Source: Pseudomonadota bacterium
GTDB taxonomy: Bacteria > Pseudomonadota > Alphaproteobacteria > Rhizobiales > Hyphomicrobiaceae
Reading direction: 5' to 3'
Assembly: GCA_023387235.1 (NCBI GenBank)
Contig: JAEWIJ010000065.1
Coordinates: 36,155 to 100,154 of the forward strand
Length of the DNA: 64,000 nucleotides
The position numbers and the translations under genes were made by a program. Every line of letters begins with the position of its first letter. The first letter of the stretch is position 1. This document shows, one piece after another, positions 27,658 through 37,704 of this stretch. The notes under the pieces were generated by a model that did not search any database, was not told the DNA's origin, and worked only from the letters and a program-made list of their open reading frames with translations.

Positions 27658-30600
27658 GCCGCATCAAGCTCGCGCATTGCGGCAGCATCGCGGGCCGACA
27701 GCTCGGGATAGGCGGGATCGGTGCCGACGTCGGTCGTGATCCGCCAGGAGCGCGCGCACTTGCAACCTTCGGCGCGTGCCGGCACGACGGCAATGCCGGA
27801 CACGTCGGGCAGCTTGAACGCGTCGGCAGGCGCCGGGCTGCTCACGATTCGGATCGCGGATGTGATGCACACCTCCGCCATATCGACGCCCGCGAGTGCG
27901 GCACCGAGATCGCTTTCGGTCACATGGACGATGGGCGCAGCTTCCAGGCTGGAGCCGATACGCTTCGCCGCGCGCTCGATCTCGAGTGCCCCCGTCACGA
28001 CCGAGCGTACGCGCCGCACGCGTTCCCACTTCTGAGCGAGCGTATCGTCGCGCCATTCGGCCGGCGCCGACTTGAAGAGCTCGACATGCACTGACGCATC
28101 CTCGCTCGGATATCGCGTGAGCCAGGACTCTTCGGCCGTGAACACGAGGATGGGTGCGATCCATGTCGTCACGCACTGGAAGATCTGCTCGACGCAGGTC
28201 AGCGCGGCGCGGCGGCGCACGCTCGACGGCGCATCGCAGTAGAGCGCGTCCTTGCGCACGTCGAAATAGAAGGCCGAAAGCTCGGTGTTCATGAACTGCG
28301 CGAGAGCCGAGACGACGCGTTTGTAGTCGTACTCCGCATAGGCGCGGCGCACGAGCGGTTCCAGGACGCTGAGCTGATGGAGCATGTAGCGCTCCAGCTC
28401 CGGCATGTCGGCGACCTTGACCGCCTGCTCGGGCTTATAGTGCGCGAGTGTGCCGAGCATCCAGCGCATGGTATTGCGCATCTTGCGGTAGGTCTCGACG
28501 AAGTTCTTCAGGATCTCCGGCCCGATGCGCAGGTCGTCCGAATAGTCGGAAGCCGCAACCCACAGGCGCAGAATGTCGGCGCCGGATGTCTTGATGACAT
28601 CCTGCGGTGCCGTCACGTTGCCGACGGACTTCGACATCTTCTGCCCCTTCTCGTCGAGGCAGAAGCCGTGCGTGAGCACGACGTCGAAAGGTGCGCGCCC
28701 GCGCGTGCCGGAGGACTCGATCAGCGAGGAATGGAACCACCCGCGATGCTGGTCCGAGCCTTCGAGATACATGACGCGATCGCGCCCGCCGTCCACCTGC
28801 CGCTCGATGCCCGTGAGGCTCGGGAAGTGCGGATCATTGAGGACGTAGCTGTGCGTCGACCCTGAGTCGAACCAGACATCGAGCACGTCGTTGACCTTCT
28901 CGAAGTCGGCCGGATTGTAGTCGGGCTTGAGGAAGCGTGCGCCATCGGTGTCCGAAAACCACGCGTCGGCGCCTTCCGCGTACATGGCGTCGTAGATGCG
29001 CTGGTTGACCTTCGCATCGACGAGCACCTCGCCGTCGGATTTGCGTACGAACACGGTGATCGGCACGCCCCACGCGCGCTGGCGCGAGATGACCCAGTCG
29101 GGCTTGGCTTCGATCATGCCCGTGATGCGGTTCTCGCCCGACTTCGGCACCCATTCCGTATCGCGGATCGACTGCAGCGAGACCTCGCGCAGCGTGTCCG
29201 GGATCGCCTGATTGTGACCGGCGCCGCCGCCCGCTGCCTTCTTCGCGCGTAGCTCGCGCGACAGATTTTCGAGGAACGGGATCTCCTTGTCCATGTGGAT
29301 GAACCACTGGGGCGTATTGCGGAAGATCACCGGCTTCTTCGAGCGCCACGAGTGCGGATACTGATGCTTGAGCCGCCCGCGCGCGAGCAGCATCCCGACT
29401 TTCACGAGCGCATCGATGACGGCCTGGTTGGCGTCGCCCTTCTCGCCCTTGTCGGTGATGACGCGCTTGCCCTCGAAGCCGGGTGCGTCCTTAGTGAAGG
29501 CGCCGTTCTCGTCGACGGTGTAGGGGATGGTCGGATCGACACCGCGCGATTGCAGGAGCCGCGTCGAGGCGGTCCAGATGTCGAAGTCCTCGCGGCCGTG
29601 GCCCGGCGCGGTGTGCACGAATCCCGTACCCGCGTCGTCGGTGACGTGATCGCCATCCAGCAGCGGGACGTCGAACTGATAGCCGCCGAGGCCGGCATCG
29701 CGAAGCGGGTGGGCGCACCTAGCGCTTGCCAGCACTGTTGCCGGTATTTTGTAGCGTCGCTCGTACGCCTCGACCTTGGCTGCCTTCATGACATCGGCTG
29801 CAAGCTTGTCGGCGAGCACCAGCCTGTCGCCAACCTTCACCCAATTGCCATCAGGCGACGCGGTGACCTCGTAAAGGCTATAGGCAATCTTGGAATTAAA
29901 GGAGATCGCTCGGTTGCCCGGAAGCGTCCACGGCGTCGTCGTCCAGATGACTATGTTCTCACCCGGATGGAGACGCACCATCCTATCGAGTGCCGGGCCT
30001 CCGCCAACCCCGTAGGCCACCGGAAACTTCACCCACACCATGTCCGACTGATAGTCGTGGTACTCGACCTCGGCTTCGGCGAGTGCGGTCTTCTCGACGA
30101 CCGACCACATGACCGGCTTCGAGCCGCGATAAAGCTGGCCGGTCTCCGCGAACTTCATCAACTCGCGCGCGATCTGCGCTTCCGCCGGGAACGTCATCGT
30201 CGTGTAGGGATGATCCCAGTCGCCCTCGACGCCGAGGCGCTTGAACTCCTCGCGCTGCACGTTCAGCCAATGCTCGGCGAAGGCGCGGCACTCGGCCCGG
30301 AAGGCCTTCATGGCCACCGGGTCCTTCAGGTTCGGCTTGGCCTTGCCCTTGGCCATGTACTCTTCCTCGATCTTCCACTCGATCGGGAGGCCGTGGCAGT
30401 CCCAGCCCGGCACGTAGTTGGAATCGTGCCCCAGCATCTGCTGCGAGCGTGTCACGAGATCCTTGAGGATCTTGTTGAGCGCGTGGCCGATGTGGATGTT
30501 GCCGTTCGCGTACGGCGGGCCGTCATGAAGGATGAACTTCGCGCGGCCTGCGGCGCTCTCGCGCAACTTGTCGTAGAGGCGGATTTTCGCCCACCGCTCG

Positions 30601-30707
30601 AGCATCCGCGGCTCCATCTGCGGGAGCCCGGCCTTCATGGGAAAATCGGTCTTCGGGAGATAGAGCGTCTTGCTCCAGTCTCGGGCGTCGGTCTTGGTAT
30701 CGCTCAT
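27654..30707 (-). CDS. ileS: Isoleucyl-tRNA synthetase
   Basis: A 1017-residue class I synthetase that charges tRNA-Ile. The HIGH motif is at residues 72-75 (NIHIGH), KMSKS at about 690-694, and the CP1 editing domain lies between them with the expected Thr-rich and [15 protein letters not shown] segments. The C-terminal zinc knuckle is degenerate: in place of the usual CxxC...CxxC, the tail reads KCARSW...ELSARDAA, so only one of the four cysteines remains. The 278-bp gap upstream (30708-30985) should contain its promoter; I see no T-box or other leader there. Confidence 0.96.
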   Translation of the reverse strand: MSDTKTDARDWSKTLYLPKTDFPMKAGLPQMEPRMLERWAKIRLYDKLRESAAGRAKFILHDGPPYANGNIHIGHALNKILKDLVTRSQQMLGHDSNYVPGWDCHGLPIEWKIEEEYMAKGKAKPNLKDPVAMKAFRAECRAFAEHWLNVQREEFKRLGVEGDWDHPYTTMTFPAEAQIARELMKFAETGQLYRGSKPVMWSVVEKTALAEAEVEYHDYQSDMVWVKFPVAYGVGGGPALDRMVRLHPGENIVIWTTTPWTLPGNRAISFNSKIAYSLYEVTASPDGNWVKVGDRLVLADKLAADVMKAAKVEAYERRYKIPATVLASARCAHPLRDAGLGGYQFDVPLLDGDHVTDDAGTGFVHTAPGHGREDFDIWTASTRLLQSRGVDPTIPYTVDENGAFTKDAPGFEGKRVITDKGEKGDANQAVIDALVKVGMLLARGRLKHQYPHSWRSKKPVIFRNTPQWFIHMDKEIPFLENLSRELRAKKAAGGGAGHNQAIPDTLREVSLQSIRDTEWVPKSGENRITGMIEAKPDWVISRQRAWGVPITVFVRKSDGEVLVDAKVNQRIYDAMYAEGADAWFSDTDGARFLKPDYNPADFEKVNDVLDVWFDSGSTHSYVLNDPHFPSLTGIERQVDGGRDRVMYLEGSDQHRGWFHSSLIESSGTRGRAPFDVVLTHGFCLDEKGQKMSKSVGNVTAPQDVIKTSGADILRLWVAASDYSDDLRIGPEILKNFVETYRKMRNTMRWMLGTLAHYKPEQAVKVADMPELERYMLHQLSVLEPLVRRAYAEYDYKRVVSALAQFMNTELSAFYFDVRKDALYCDAPSSVRRRAALTCVEQIFQCVTTWIAPILVFTAEESWLTRYPSEDASVHVELFKSAPAEWRDDTLAQKWERVRRVRSVVTGALEIERAAKRIGSSLEAAPIVHVTESDLGAALAGVDMAEVCITSAIRIVSSPAPADAFKLPDVSGIAVVPARAEGCKCARSWRITTDVGTDPAYPELSARDAAAMRELDAA

Positions 30708-30985
30708 GAGGTCGGCCTCGGGGGCTCGGACGATCGGGAGGCAGCCCGCAAGGGGCGTGCTCCGTCACGGACAGGTGGCAGCGGACCAGGATGCGTCCGG
30801 CAAGCCTTACGCGTTGATTTGACGTGCACTTCTGACGCGCAGATGTGCCCAGACCCGGCGCCCGGAGGCGGCCGGGACGCGAATTCGCCCGGGGCGGCGT
30901 ATGAACGCACGAAGCAGCATGGTCCGCCTCTCTTAGCGGCCGCAAGACGCGCTTTCAACTGCGACCCGCTGGCTTTTCGGCCACC

Positions 30986-31732
30986 TCAGTAGTGGGCGCC
31001 GCCGTTCACCTCGATGGTCTGGCCGGTGGTGTAGGCGGCGTCCGGGCTGCAGAGCATGGTGACGATATGGGCGATCTCCTCGGGCCGACCCTCGCGGCCC
31101 ATGGGGTTGGCCGTCGTCGCCGATCCGCCCGGCCGGGCGCCCGCCGCACCGCTGCGCACGGTGTCGATCGCGCCCGGCGCGACCACGTTCACCGTGATGT
31201 TGTGGGGCGCAAGCTCGGAGGCGAGCGAGCGCGCCATGCCGATCATGCCCGCCTTAGCCGCCGAGACGTGCGTGCGCCCCGGCGTGCCCTTGAACATGGA
31301 AATGCCGCCGATATTCACGATCCGGCCCCAGCCGCCTTTGATCATGTGCGGGGCGGCGGCACGCGTGCACAGGAAGGCGCAGTCGAGGCTGTTGGCGAGC
31401 ACCTCGCGCCATTCCGCGTAAGACATCTCGACGAGCGGCGTATTGCGTCGGATGGCGGCGTTGTTCACGAGAATGTCCACGCGCCCGAAGCGGGTCACGG
31501 CGGCATCGATCAGGCTCTGCGCCCCAGCTTCCGTCGAGACGTCGGCGATATGGCCGATCGCGGTCGCGCCCTCCGCAGCCAGCAGGGCGACGGCCTCGTC
31601 GACGCCTTCCTTGTCCTTGCGCGCGTGAATGACGACGGATGCACCCTCTGCGGCCAGCATCCTGGCCGTGGCGCGGCCGATATTGCGCGCCGAGCCGGTG
31701 ACAATGGCGACCCGTCCATCGAGCGATGGCAT
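30986..31732 (-). CDS. SDR-family oxidoreductase lacking the catalytic tyrosine
   Basis: A 248-residue short-chain dehydrogenase/reductase fold protein of the FabG type. The cofactor loop reads TGSARNIGRA (12-21), followed by NNAA (90-93) and the PGAIDT segment. In the active site Ser145 and Lys160 are present, but the residue four before the lysine, normally Tyr, is Val156 (HVSAAK). The nucleotide codon is GTC, so this is not a misread. The ATG at 31730-31732 has GGAAGGA about 8 bases upstream; a much longer open frame upstream is spurious. Catalysis may be altered or lost. Confidence 0.88.
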   Translation of the reverse strand: MPSLDGRVAIVTGSARNIGRATARMLAAEGASVVIHARKDKEGVDEAVALLAAEGATAIGHIADVSTEAGAQSLIDAAVTRFGRVDILVNNAAIRRNTPLVEMSYAEWREVLANSLDCAFLCTRAAAPHMIKGGWGRIVNIGGISMFKGTPGRTHVSAAKAGMIGMARSLASELAPHNITVNVVAPGAIDTVRSGAAGARPGGSATTANPMGREGRPEEIAHIVTMLCSPDAAYTTGQTIEVNGGAHY

Positions 31733-31894
31733 GATTTTGTTCCTTCCCCGAGGTTTGTTGCGGCGCCCGCCATAGGCCCGGCGCTTTGCTCCACCATTGC
31801 GCGGGCTCGGCCCCTGGTGCAACAGTTTGCGCGTATGGGGCGAATCATCGAGGGGCGGTGCCCCGCCAAGTATTGCCGGGAGATCGACCGGTCC

Positions 31895-33268
31895 ATGAGT
31901 AGGCAGAATTCGTCCAAGTGGGGGCCATCCAGGTGGGACGTTGTGAAGGCGGCCGGAGCGCTGGTCGCCAAACCACAACAGGCACAGGCCACAAAAAAGG
32001 TCCCAGCGAAGACTGAAGCGGCAGCCAGGCCTGCGAAAGCGCCGGTCGTGGCCAAGCCGCGCGTCTCCGTGGTGCAGCCGCACGCGCGCTATCATGCGCA
32101 CCGGCCGTTGGGCGGCGCGGAGCGTGTGGCCGCCGACCGTGACGCACGTCTCGGCCGCCTCGTGGTGGCCTTCGTGCTGGGCCTCACGATCCTGATATTC
32201 GGCTCGAACTATGCCGGTCTCTGGGAGACGCCGGGACAGACGGCAGCGCGCCAGCAGGCCGCGCGCAAGGCTACGAGACTGCAGCCGAAGCCCGTCGAGA
32301 CGGCGCCGGCAATTCCGAAGCCGCCGGAGACGCAGCCTCGCAAGGCAGAGAAGGCGGAAAAGACCGACACAGAGCGCGAGTCGCAACTCAAGCTCGCTCT
32401 CGAGCAGGCCTCGAAGCGCATTCGCGACGAGGCGGAGAAGAAGAAGGGGAAGGAAACGGCCCGCCTCCAACCCGCGCCTGCCGCTCCGACTTCGACCCCG
32501 ACGCCCGATCGCCCGAACCTCGCTGAAACAGACTGCCAGATGAGCAAGCCCGTTTCCGCCATCGTCCCGGCGTGCTCGCAGATCATCGCGCGCCACAACG
32601 AGTTTGCGGAAGCGTATTTCATCCGCGCCTGGGCGCTGCGCGAGCGCCATCAATCCGAGCGGGCACTCACGGACTTCAATCGCGCGATCGAGCTCCAACC
32701 CACGGCGCGACCCGCCTACTACTCGCAGCGCGCCCTGACCTACGTGCGCCTTGGTGACTTCGATCGCGCGCTCACGGATTACAACAAGGCCATCGAGCTG
32801 AACCCGCAGAGCCCGACCTTTCACAATGACCGCGGCGCCGCCTACCTCGATATGAAGAACTATGCGCGCGCGCTCGCCGACTTTGGCCGCGCCATCGAGC
32901 TCGATCAACGCTACGCGGTGCCCTACAACAATCGCGCGCGGGCGCATGTCCTCAGCAAGGGCGATCATGGCCGCGCGATTGCCGATCTGGGTCGGGCTAT
33001 CGAGATCAATCCGACATACGCGCTCGCTTTCGAAAACCGCGGCCTCAGCCATCTCGAGCTGAAGGACCTCGCCAAGGCTCTCGCCGATTTTGACAAGGCG
33101 ATCGAGCTCAACCCGAGATCGGCGCGCGCGATCAACGCGCGTGGCGTCACCCATGAGCGCCAAGGCAGCCGCGACCGCGCGATCGCCGACTACCGACGCG
33201 CGCTCGATGCGGACGCGAGCTTCTCCGCCGCGCGCGAGAACCTGACGAGGCTCGGTGAGAAACCATGA
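31895..33268 (+). CDS. TPR-repeat membrane protein (first of a coupled pair)
   Basis: A 457-residue protein with a basic, Ala/Lys/Pro-rich N-terminus, one membrane segment at about 88-106, a charged probable coiled coil at about 115-190, and tandem tetratricopeptide repeats from about 195 to the end (units such as AEAYFIRAWALRERHQSERALTDFNRAIEL). The TPR part should be periplasmic if the N-terminus is inside. I start it at the ATG at 31895 with GGGAG upstream; an ATG at 31835 is a weaker alternative. Its stop overlaps the start of a paralogous TPR gene. Confidence 0.8.
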   Translation: MSRQNSSKWGPSRWDVVKAAGALVAKPQQAQATKKVPAKTEAAARPAKAPVVAKPRVSVVQPHARYHAHRPLGGAERVAADRDARLGRLVVAFVLGLTILIFGSNYAGLWETPGQTAARQQAARKATRLQPKPVETAPAIPKPPETQPRKAEKAEKTDTERESQLKLALEQASKRIRDEAEKKKGKETARLQPAPAAPTSTPTPDRPNLAETDCQMSKPVSAIVPACSQIIARHNEFAEAYFIRAWALRERHQSERALTDFNRAIELQPTARPAYYSQRALTYVRLGDFDRALTDYNKAIELNPQSPTFHNDRGAAYLDMKNYARALADFGRAIELDQRYAVPYNNRARAHVLSKGDHGRAIADLGRAIEINPTYALAFENRGLSHLELKDLAKALADFDKAIELNPRSARAINARGVTHERQGSRDRAIADYRRALDADASFSAARENLTRLGEKP

Positions 33269-34950
33269 CGGAAATCGAGCCTAAGGCCGAGGTTGGTGAC
33301 ATAGCGGACGGGCCACCGCGCGAGCGGCGCGCGCGCTCGACGCTGGAACAGGCTCCTGCATCGCTCGGCGAGCGCGGTACGTCGCCCGCCCGCTTCCTCA
33401 TGGTGCTGGCCATCGCGCTCGTCCTCGTATCGGGCGCGACGAATCTGCTCGGCGTGTGGTCCCTGCCGGGCCAGTCCGAGGCGCGCCGCGAGGCTCAGCG
33501 CAAGGCGATCGAGCGTCAGGAGCAGGAGCGTAAGGCGGCAGAGCGCGAGGCTGCCCGACGGGCGGAGGAAGCGCGCAAATCCGCCGAGCGTGAAGCGGCG
33601 GCGCAACGGAAAGTTACCGAGGAGCGCGAGAAGGCCGCCGAGGAAGCCCGCCGCAAGGCACGTGAGACGGCGAGCCGGCAGTCACCCACGCCGTCCGGCC
33701 CGACGGTGACGCTGCCCAATCGGCCGGAGCTTCCTCCCAGGCCCCCGCCTCAGCCTGCCGTTCCGACGCCGGAGCCCGGCACGAAACGCTTCAATCCGAA
33801 CGAGGTCATGGAGCAGGCGCGGCGCACGATCGAAGAGACCTTCGGCAAGCAGAGCGGGACACCGTCCGAGCCTTCCGCGCCGCCACCTTCCTCCTCTTCG
33901 CCGGCGCCGCCGACGAGTACGCCGAGCCAGCCGGCCCAGCCGAAGAGCCAGCAGGATCTCGTCGATGAGATCCGCCGTAAGCTCGACCGGCTGTCCGGCA
34001 AGCGCGGCGAGACCGAGACGGCCGCGCGCGAGCCGCCGCCGTCGACGACCCCGAACGAAACCGCGCGCGCGCCAGTGTCGCCGCCCCAAGTCTCGCGCCC
34101 CGATCTCAGCTCGACGGCGTGCCGCGTGGGCCGTTCCTATGTTGCGGCAATCGCCGCCTGCGATGACATCATCAAGCGCCATCCGGACGCGCCCGAGGCC
34201 TATTTCGTGCGCGGATGGGCGCTCAACCAGAGCCGCCAGTACGGCCGCGCAATTACCGATCTGTCGCGATCGATCGATCTCGATGCCACGGACTGGCGTG
34301 CCTACGCGCAGCGCGGATATGCACTCCACTCCATCCGCGCGTTCGAGCGCGCCATCGAGGACTACACCCGCGCGATCGACATGCGGCCGCGCGATGCCGC
34401 GCTCCACAACAACCGCGGTCTTTCGCGGATGATGAACAAGGAGTACCCGGCCGCCCGCGCCGATTACGACAAGGCCATCGAGTTCAATCCGCGCTATGTG
34501 CTGGCGCTCTTCAATCGGGCGCGGCTCAATCAGGCCGATGGCGACCAGATCGAGCGGGCGCTCGAGGACGCGACGCGCGCCGTCGAGATCGATCCGCGCT
34601 TTGCACCTGTCTTGAGCTTGCGCGCGGATCTCTATGCCGCGCTGAAGAACCATCCCGCTGCGATCCAGGATCTGGATCGGCTCATTGCCATCGAGACGCG
34701 CAATCAGAGCGCCTATGTGCGTCGCGCCCGCAGCCGTGTGGAGACGCGCGCTTACGACGAGGCGAAAAGCGACGCCGATCGCGCGCTCGAGATTTTCGCG
34801 CGTTCGCCGGAGGCCCTGATCGAACGCGGCCGCGCCTCGGAGGGCAAGGGCGATCCCCAGGCGGCCATTCGCGACTATCGCGCCGCGCTCGAAATCCAGC
34901 CCGGGCACGAAGCGGCGCGGTCCCACCTGACGCGGCTCGGCGAGGAATAG
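33265..34950 (+). CDS. TPR-repeat membrane protein (second of a coupled pair)
   Basis: A 561-residue paralogue of the preceding gene with the same plan: one membrane segment (about 45-65), a long Arg/Glu/Ala-rich predicted coiled coil (about 70-130), a Pro/Ser-rich linker (about 135-260) and TPR units to the C-terminus (residues about 285-560). The LGVWSLPGQSEARR segment after the membrane helix mirrors AGLWETPGQTAARQ in the first protein. The ATG overlaps the upstream stop (ATGA at 33265-33268), so stoichiometric production, perhaps a heteromer, is likely. Function unknown. Confidence 0.8.
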   Translation: MTEIEPKAEVGDIADGPPRERRARSTLEQAPASLGERGTSPARFLMVLAIALVLVSGATNLLGVWSLPGQSEARREAQRKAIERQEQERKAAEREAARRAEEARKSAEREAAAQRKVTEEREKAAEEARRKARETASRQSPTPSGPTVTLPNRPELPPRPPPQPAVPTPEPGTKRFNPNEVMEQARRTIEETFGKQSGTPSEPSAPPPSSSSPAPPTSTPSQPAQPKSQQDLVDEIRRKLDRLSGKRGETETAAREPPPSTTPNETARAPVSPPQVSRPDLSSTACRVGRSYVAAIAACDDIIKRHPDAPEAYFVRGWALNQSRQYGRAITDLSRSIDLDATDWRAYAQRGYALHSIRAFERAIEDYTRAIDMRPRDAALHNNRGLSRMMNKEYPAARADYDKAIEFNPRYVLALFNRARLNQADGDQIERALEDATRAVEIDPRFAPVLSLRADLYAALKNHPAAIQDLDRLIAIETRNQSAYVRRARSRVETRAYDEAKSDADRALEIFARSPEALIERGRASEGKGDPQAAIRDYRAALEIQPGHEAARSHLTRLGEE

Positions 34951-34961
34951 GGGTTCTTCCT

Positions 34962-35034
34962 CCTTCTCCCCGTCATGACCGGGAGAAGGTCGGGATGAGG
35001 GGCGGCGCCAAATACTGACGCTGGCGTATAGCGC
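34962..35034. repeat. CTTCTCC-type palindromic repeat, copy A
   Basis: A hairpin-forming repeat with CCTTCTCCC (34962-34970) paired with GGGAGAAGG (34981-34989), followed by a conserved TCGGGATGAGGGGCGGC block and a GACGCTGGCGTAT tail. It occupies the whole gap between the convergent TPR gene (ends 34950) and HTH gene (ends 35036). Copies at 40850-40972 and 52597-52690 lie in the same kind of position, so it may act as a bidirectional terminator. Confidence 0.8.
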
Positions 35035-35035
35035 A

Positions 35036-35845
35036 CTATTTCTGCGCGATCGGCCCGGCGAGGAATATGGCCGTGCGCTCGATGTCCTCGATCTCGCCCA
35101 TGGCCGGCTCGAAGTCCGCGTGGCCTTCCTCGAGCACGCCGATGCGCTTCTCGAGCTCCGAGAGCCGCTGCCGGCCAGTCAGCTTGTGAAGGAAAATGGC
35201 CGACACCGCCGGCTGATAGAAGCGCTCCCGGTCGCTCTGCGTGAGGATGACGCCACGCAGCTTGTTGCCGCCGCGCTGGAAGCGGTTGAGGGTCACGAGG
35301 CGGAGCGCACCCTGGAAGGTGGTGAGAAGCTGCAGCATACCCGTGTGCGGGCTGATGTAGACGCCGCCGGCGTGCTGTGTGGCGGCATCGGCGCCGCGGC
35401 CGTTGAGGCTGCCCTGCAACTCGAGAAAGCGCAGGCGTGAAAGGTCCTCGTCCCAGTCGAGCTCATAGACCGAGCGATAGAGTGCGTTCCGGCGCGAGAA
35501 AATGCGCCGATAGGCCAGATAAGGGCCGAGATAGTCCTCGTAGGTCGCGAGCAGGTAGCCGCCATAGCTCTCGTCGGCGCGGCCCGTCAGCTTGCCGTCT
35601 GCTGCGCCATTGGCCGATGGTCCGCCGAGCAGCGTGTCGAGGTCGATGGCGAGACCGCGCGCCACGCCCGCGACGGTCGCATCCCGCACCGGCTGGCCGG
35701 CGAGGAGATTGCCGAGCGTACGCTCCTTGCAGCCGGCGATTTCGGCGAGCGCCGTCCGCGTCAAGCCGCGCTTGGCCATTTCGATGCGGACGCGCCGCAC
35801 GAACGCTTCGCGTTGTGCTGCTGTCAGCAGCGACGTCATCGCCAT
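35036..35845 (-). CDS. Helix-turn-helix transcriptional regulator with unknown C-terminal domain
   Basis: A 269-residue protein with an N-terminal XRE-like helix-turn-helix (residues about 10-60: KRGLTRTALAEIAGCKERTLGNLLAG) and a C-terminal region of about 200 residues. That region has no motif I recognise, but contains YLGPYLAYRRIFSRRNALYRS and a beta-rich middle (VYISPHTGMLQLLTT) that might bind a ligand. Start is the ATG at 35843-35845 or the ATG two codons on, which has a better-spaced AAGGGA. It is divergent from the DUF4846 gene. Confidence 0.75.
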   Translation of the reverse strand: MAMTSLLTAAQREAFVRRVRIEMAKRGLTRTALAEIAGCKERTLGNLLAGQPVRDATVAGVARGLAIDLDTLLGGPSANGAADGKLTGRADESYGGYLLATYEDYLGPYLAYRRIFSRRNALYRSVYELDWDEDLSRLRFLELQGSLNGRGADAATQHAGGVYISPHTGMLQLLTTFQGALRLVTLNRFQRGGNKLRGVILTQSDRERFYQPAVSAIFLHKLTGRQRLSELEKRIGVLEEGHADFEPAMGEIEDIERTAIFLAGPIAQK

Positions 35846-35979
35846 CGTTCCCTTGTGGTGAATATTCTCTGGTCTCTGACAATGGCTCCTGACGCCACGC
35901 TGTCAATCCGCGTCATGAATATGCCAAAGCCCTGTGGCCGCGTTGCCGGTCGCGGATGGCGGACGGGAGAGGCGGGACG

Positions 35980-36840
35980 ATGCGAGCCGGCGGAGTGGTG
36001 GTCGCACTTCTGGCCGTCCTGGTTTCCAGCCAGGAGGTCACCGCCGGGCCCTATGCCTGGCAGGCGCGCGCGCACGCCGAGGGCGATCGGCTCGACCGCC
36101 GGTTTGCGCCTCCGGCGGGATTCGCGCGCATTCCGGTACGCGAGGCAAGCTTTGGGGCGTGGCTGCGCGGCTTGCCGCTGAAGCCCGAAGGATCGCAGGT
36201 TTTCCTGCATAGTGGCGCGCTGAAGGGTCGCCAGGACGTCCACGCCGCGGTCGTCGACATCGATACGGGCGCGCGCGATCTCCAGCAGTGTGCCGACGCG
36301 GTCATGCGCCTCAGGGCGGAATGGCAGTTCGGACGCGGCGCATTCCGGAGTATCGGCTTCAACGATACGGGCGGGGCCAAGCCCATGTCGTTCAGCCGCT
36401 GGGCTGCGGGCGATCGCCCACGCGCGCAAGGTCGCTTGCTGGTGTGGTCGAAGCGCGCGCCGGCGGATGCTAGCTACGGCTCCTTTCGCCGCTACATGGA
36501 CACCGTATTCACATGGGCCGGCACGCATTCGCTCGAGCGCGAGCTCATACCGGTCAGGGACGGTCGCGTCGAGATCGGCGACGTGATCATCAAGGGCGGC
36601 TTTCCCGGCCACGCCGTGCTCGTCGCCGACGTCGTCGCGCATCCACGGACCGGCGAGCGCCGTTTCCTCCTCATTCAGAGCTTCATGCCGGCGCAGGACA
36701 TGCATGTCCTCCAGGGGCGCGATACGCCGGATGGCTTGCCCTGGTATCGCCTGGAGCCGGGCCAGCCCTTCGTCACGCCGGAATGGAGCTTTGCGCCGGA
36801 CAGCCTCAGGCGCTGGAAAGCGGGAACCGGCGAGGAATGA
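35980..36840 (+). CDS. DUF4846 exported protein
   Basis: A 286-residue protein with a signal peptide (residues 1-22, ending VTA) and a DUF4846-type mature part: PPAGFARIPVREASFGAWLRGLPL near the N-terminus, QCADAVMRLRAEW in the middle, and the GDVIIKGGFPGHAVLVADV and QSFMPAQDMHVLQ blocks near the C-terminus. The GHA...MPAQ pair with a Cys/His arrangement hints at a papain/NlpC-like fold, but no activity is established to my knowledge. I choose the ATG at 35980, preceded by GGGAGAGG; an ATG at 35956 would add 8 residues. Confidence 0.82.
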   Translation: MRAGGVVVALLAVLVSSQEVTAGPYAWQARAHAEGDRLDRRFAPPAGFARIPVREASFGAWLRGLPLKPEGSQVFLHSGALKGRQDVHAAVVDIDTGARDLQQCADAVMRLRAEWQFGRGAFRSIGFNDTGGAKPMSFSRWAAGDRPRAQGRLLVWSKRAPADASYGSFRRYMDTVFTWAGTHSLERELIPVRDGRVEIGDVIIKGGFPGHAVLVADVVAHPRTGERRFLLIQSFMPAQDMHVLQGRDTPDGLPWYRLEPGQPFVTPEWSFAPDSLRRWKAGTGEE

Positions 36841-36851
36841 GTGGGGTCTCG

Positions 36852-37184
36852 TCAGTAGAACAGCAGAATTGCCGCGGCGCCCATGGCCAGACCGACGATC
36901 CCGAAGCCGCGAATGGAGCGAAACACGACCTCTCGAAAGAGCTCCGGAACAGTTCGCCACGGGAGCTGCCAGATCCAACCCATGATGAAACCGGCGACGA
37001 GGCCGATGGCGAGCGACAGGAGGTCCAGGCCGGGCAGTATCGATCCCGATCCCGCGGGCGCAGCCGTTGCGGCATCGGCGGCGACAGAAGCCGGATCAAC
37101 GGGCAATGTCATCCCGGGCGGACCCGGCATGATGACCCCGTAGGCCGTTGCGGCAATCGCCAGCAGTATGAGGATGCGCACCAT
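36852..37184 (-). CDS. Small two-helix membrane protein
   Basis: A 110-residue protein with an N-terminal membrane segment (about 3-20), a Gly/Pro/Ala-rich loop, a second segment (about 56-75) and a third hydrophobic stretch at the C-terminus (about 95-110). No recognised family. The ATG at 37182-37184 is chosen because the frame upstream of it is polar and unlike a signal sequence. It is convergent with the DUF4846 gene and divergent from the ECF sigma operon. Confidence 0.55.
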   Translation of the reverse strand: MVRILILLAIAATAYGVIMPGPPGMTLPVDPASVAADAATAAPAGSGSILPGLDLLSLAIGLVAGFIMGWIWQLPWRTVPELFREVVFRSIRGFGIVGLAMGAAAILLFY

Positions 37185-37274
37185 GCCAGAGCGTAGCCCG
37201 GCGATGGCAAACAGCCGGTTAACAGCCTGCTGTGCCAGCACTTTTGTAGGCTCCTGACAAAATTTGGCGGGAGC

Positions 37275-37301
37275 TGTCGGCAACTCGATCCACCGTTCGT
37301 C
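37275..37301 (+). promoter_or_regulatory. Candidate ECF42-type promoter for the DGPF/sigma operon
   Basis: TGTCGG (37275-37280), a 17-bp spacer, then CGTC (37298-37301), 32 bp before the DGPF start codon. The same TGTCGG-N17-CGTC arrangement recurs at 38991-39017 before the next operon. As I recall, ECF42 sigma factors recognise a TGTCGA-like -35 and a CGA/TC -10, so this fits autoregulation. Confidence 0.6.
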
Positions 37302-37332
37302 CTTGAGACACAAATTGGAAGGAGCCAGTCCC

Positions 37333-37704
37333 ATGCAGTACGCCATTCTCTGCTACCACGACGAGAACGTCGTGTGCGCCTGGTCCAAGGAGCACGACGA
37401 CGCCGTGATGGCGAAGCTGGCTGTCGTGCAGGAGAAGGCCGTGCGGCAGGGCAAGCTCGGCCCCGTCGCCCGCCTGCTGCCGACCACCGCGGCGACGACG
37501 CTCAGGAAGGACCGCGAGCCCGCAGTCATCATCGATGGCCCGTTCGCCGAGACCAAGGAGCACCTGCTCGGCTTCTACATCTACGATGCCGAGAACCTGG
37601 ACGAGGCGCTCGCGTTCGCGCGTGAGCTCGCAGAGGTCAATCCCGGCGGCTCCTACGAGATCCGCCCCGTCGGCCTCTTCAAGGACGGGAAGCAGACGCC
37701 GTGA
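37333..37704 (+). CDS. DGPF/YCII-related domain protein
   Basis: A 123-residue YciI-like protein of the DGPF family, named for the conserved DGPF motif, present here as IDGPFAETKEHLLG. The fold is a ferredoxin-like barrel; YciI relatives have His/Asp residues suggestive of catalysis, but no function is established for DGPF proteins. They are recurrent partners of ECF42 sigma factors, as here. The ATG at 37333 is preceded by AAGGAG; its stop overlaps the sigma factor start. Confidence 0.9.
   Translation: MQYAILCYHDENVVCAWSKEHDDAVMAKLAVVQEKAVRQGKLGPVARLLPTTAATTLRKDREPAVIIDGPFAETKEHLLGFYIYDAENLDEALAFARELAEVNPGGSYEIRPVGLFKDGKQTP

Noticed and set aside
30708..30985. A T-box or other riboswitch before ileS
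   Set aside because: No T-box sequence or specifier-loop pattern was found; only ordinary GC-rich sequence is visible.
31733..33163. A long in-frame extension upstream of the SDR gene
   Set aside because: It runs antisense through the TPR gene; the SDR has its own ATG with a good ribosome-binding site at 31732.
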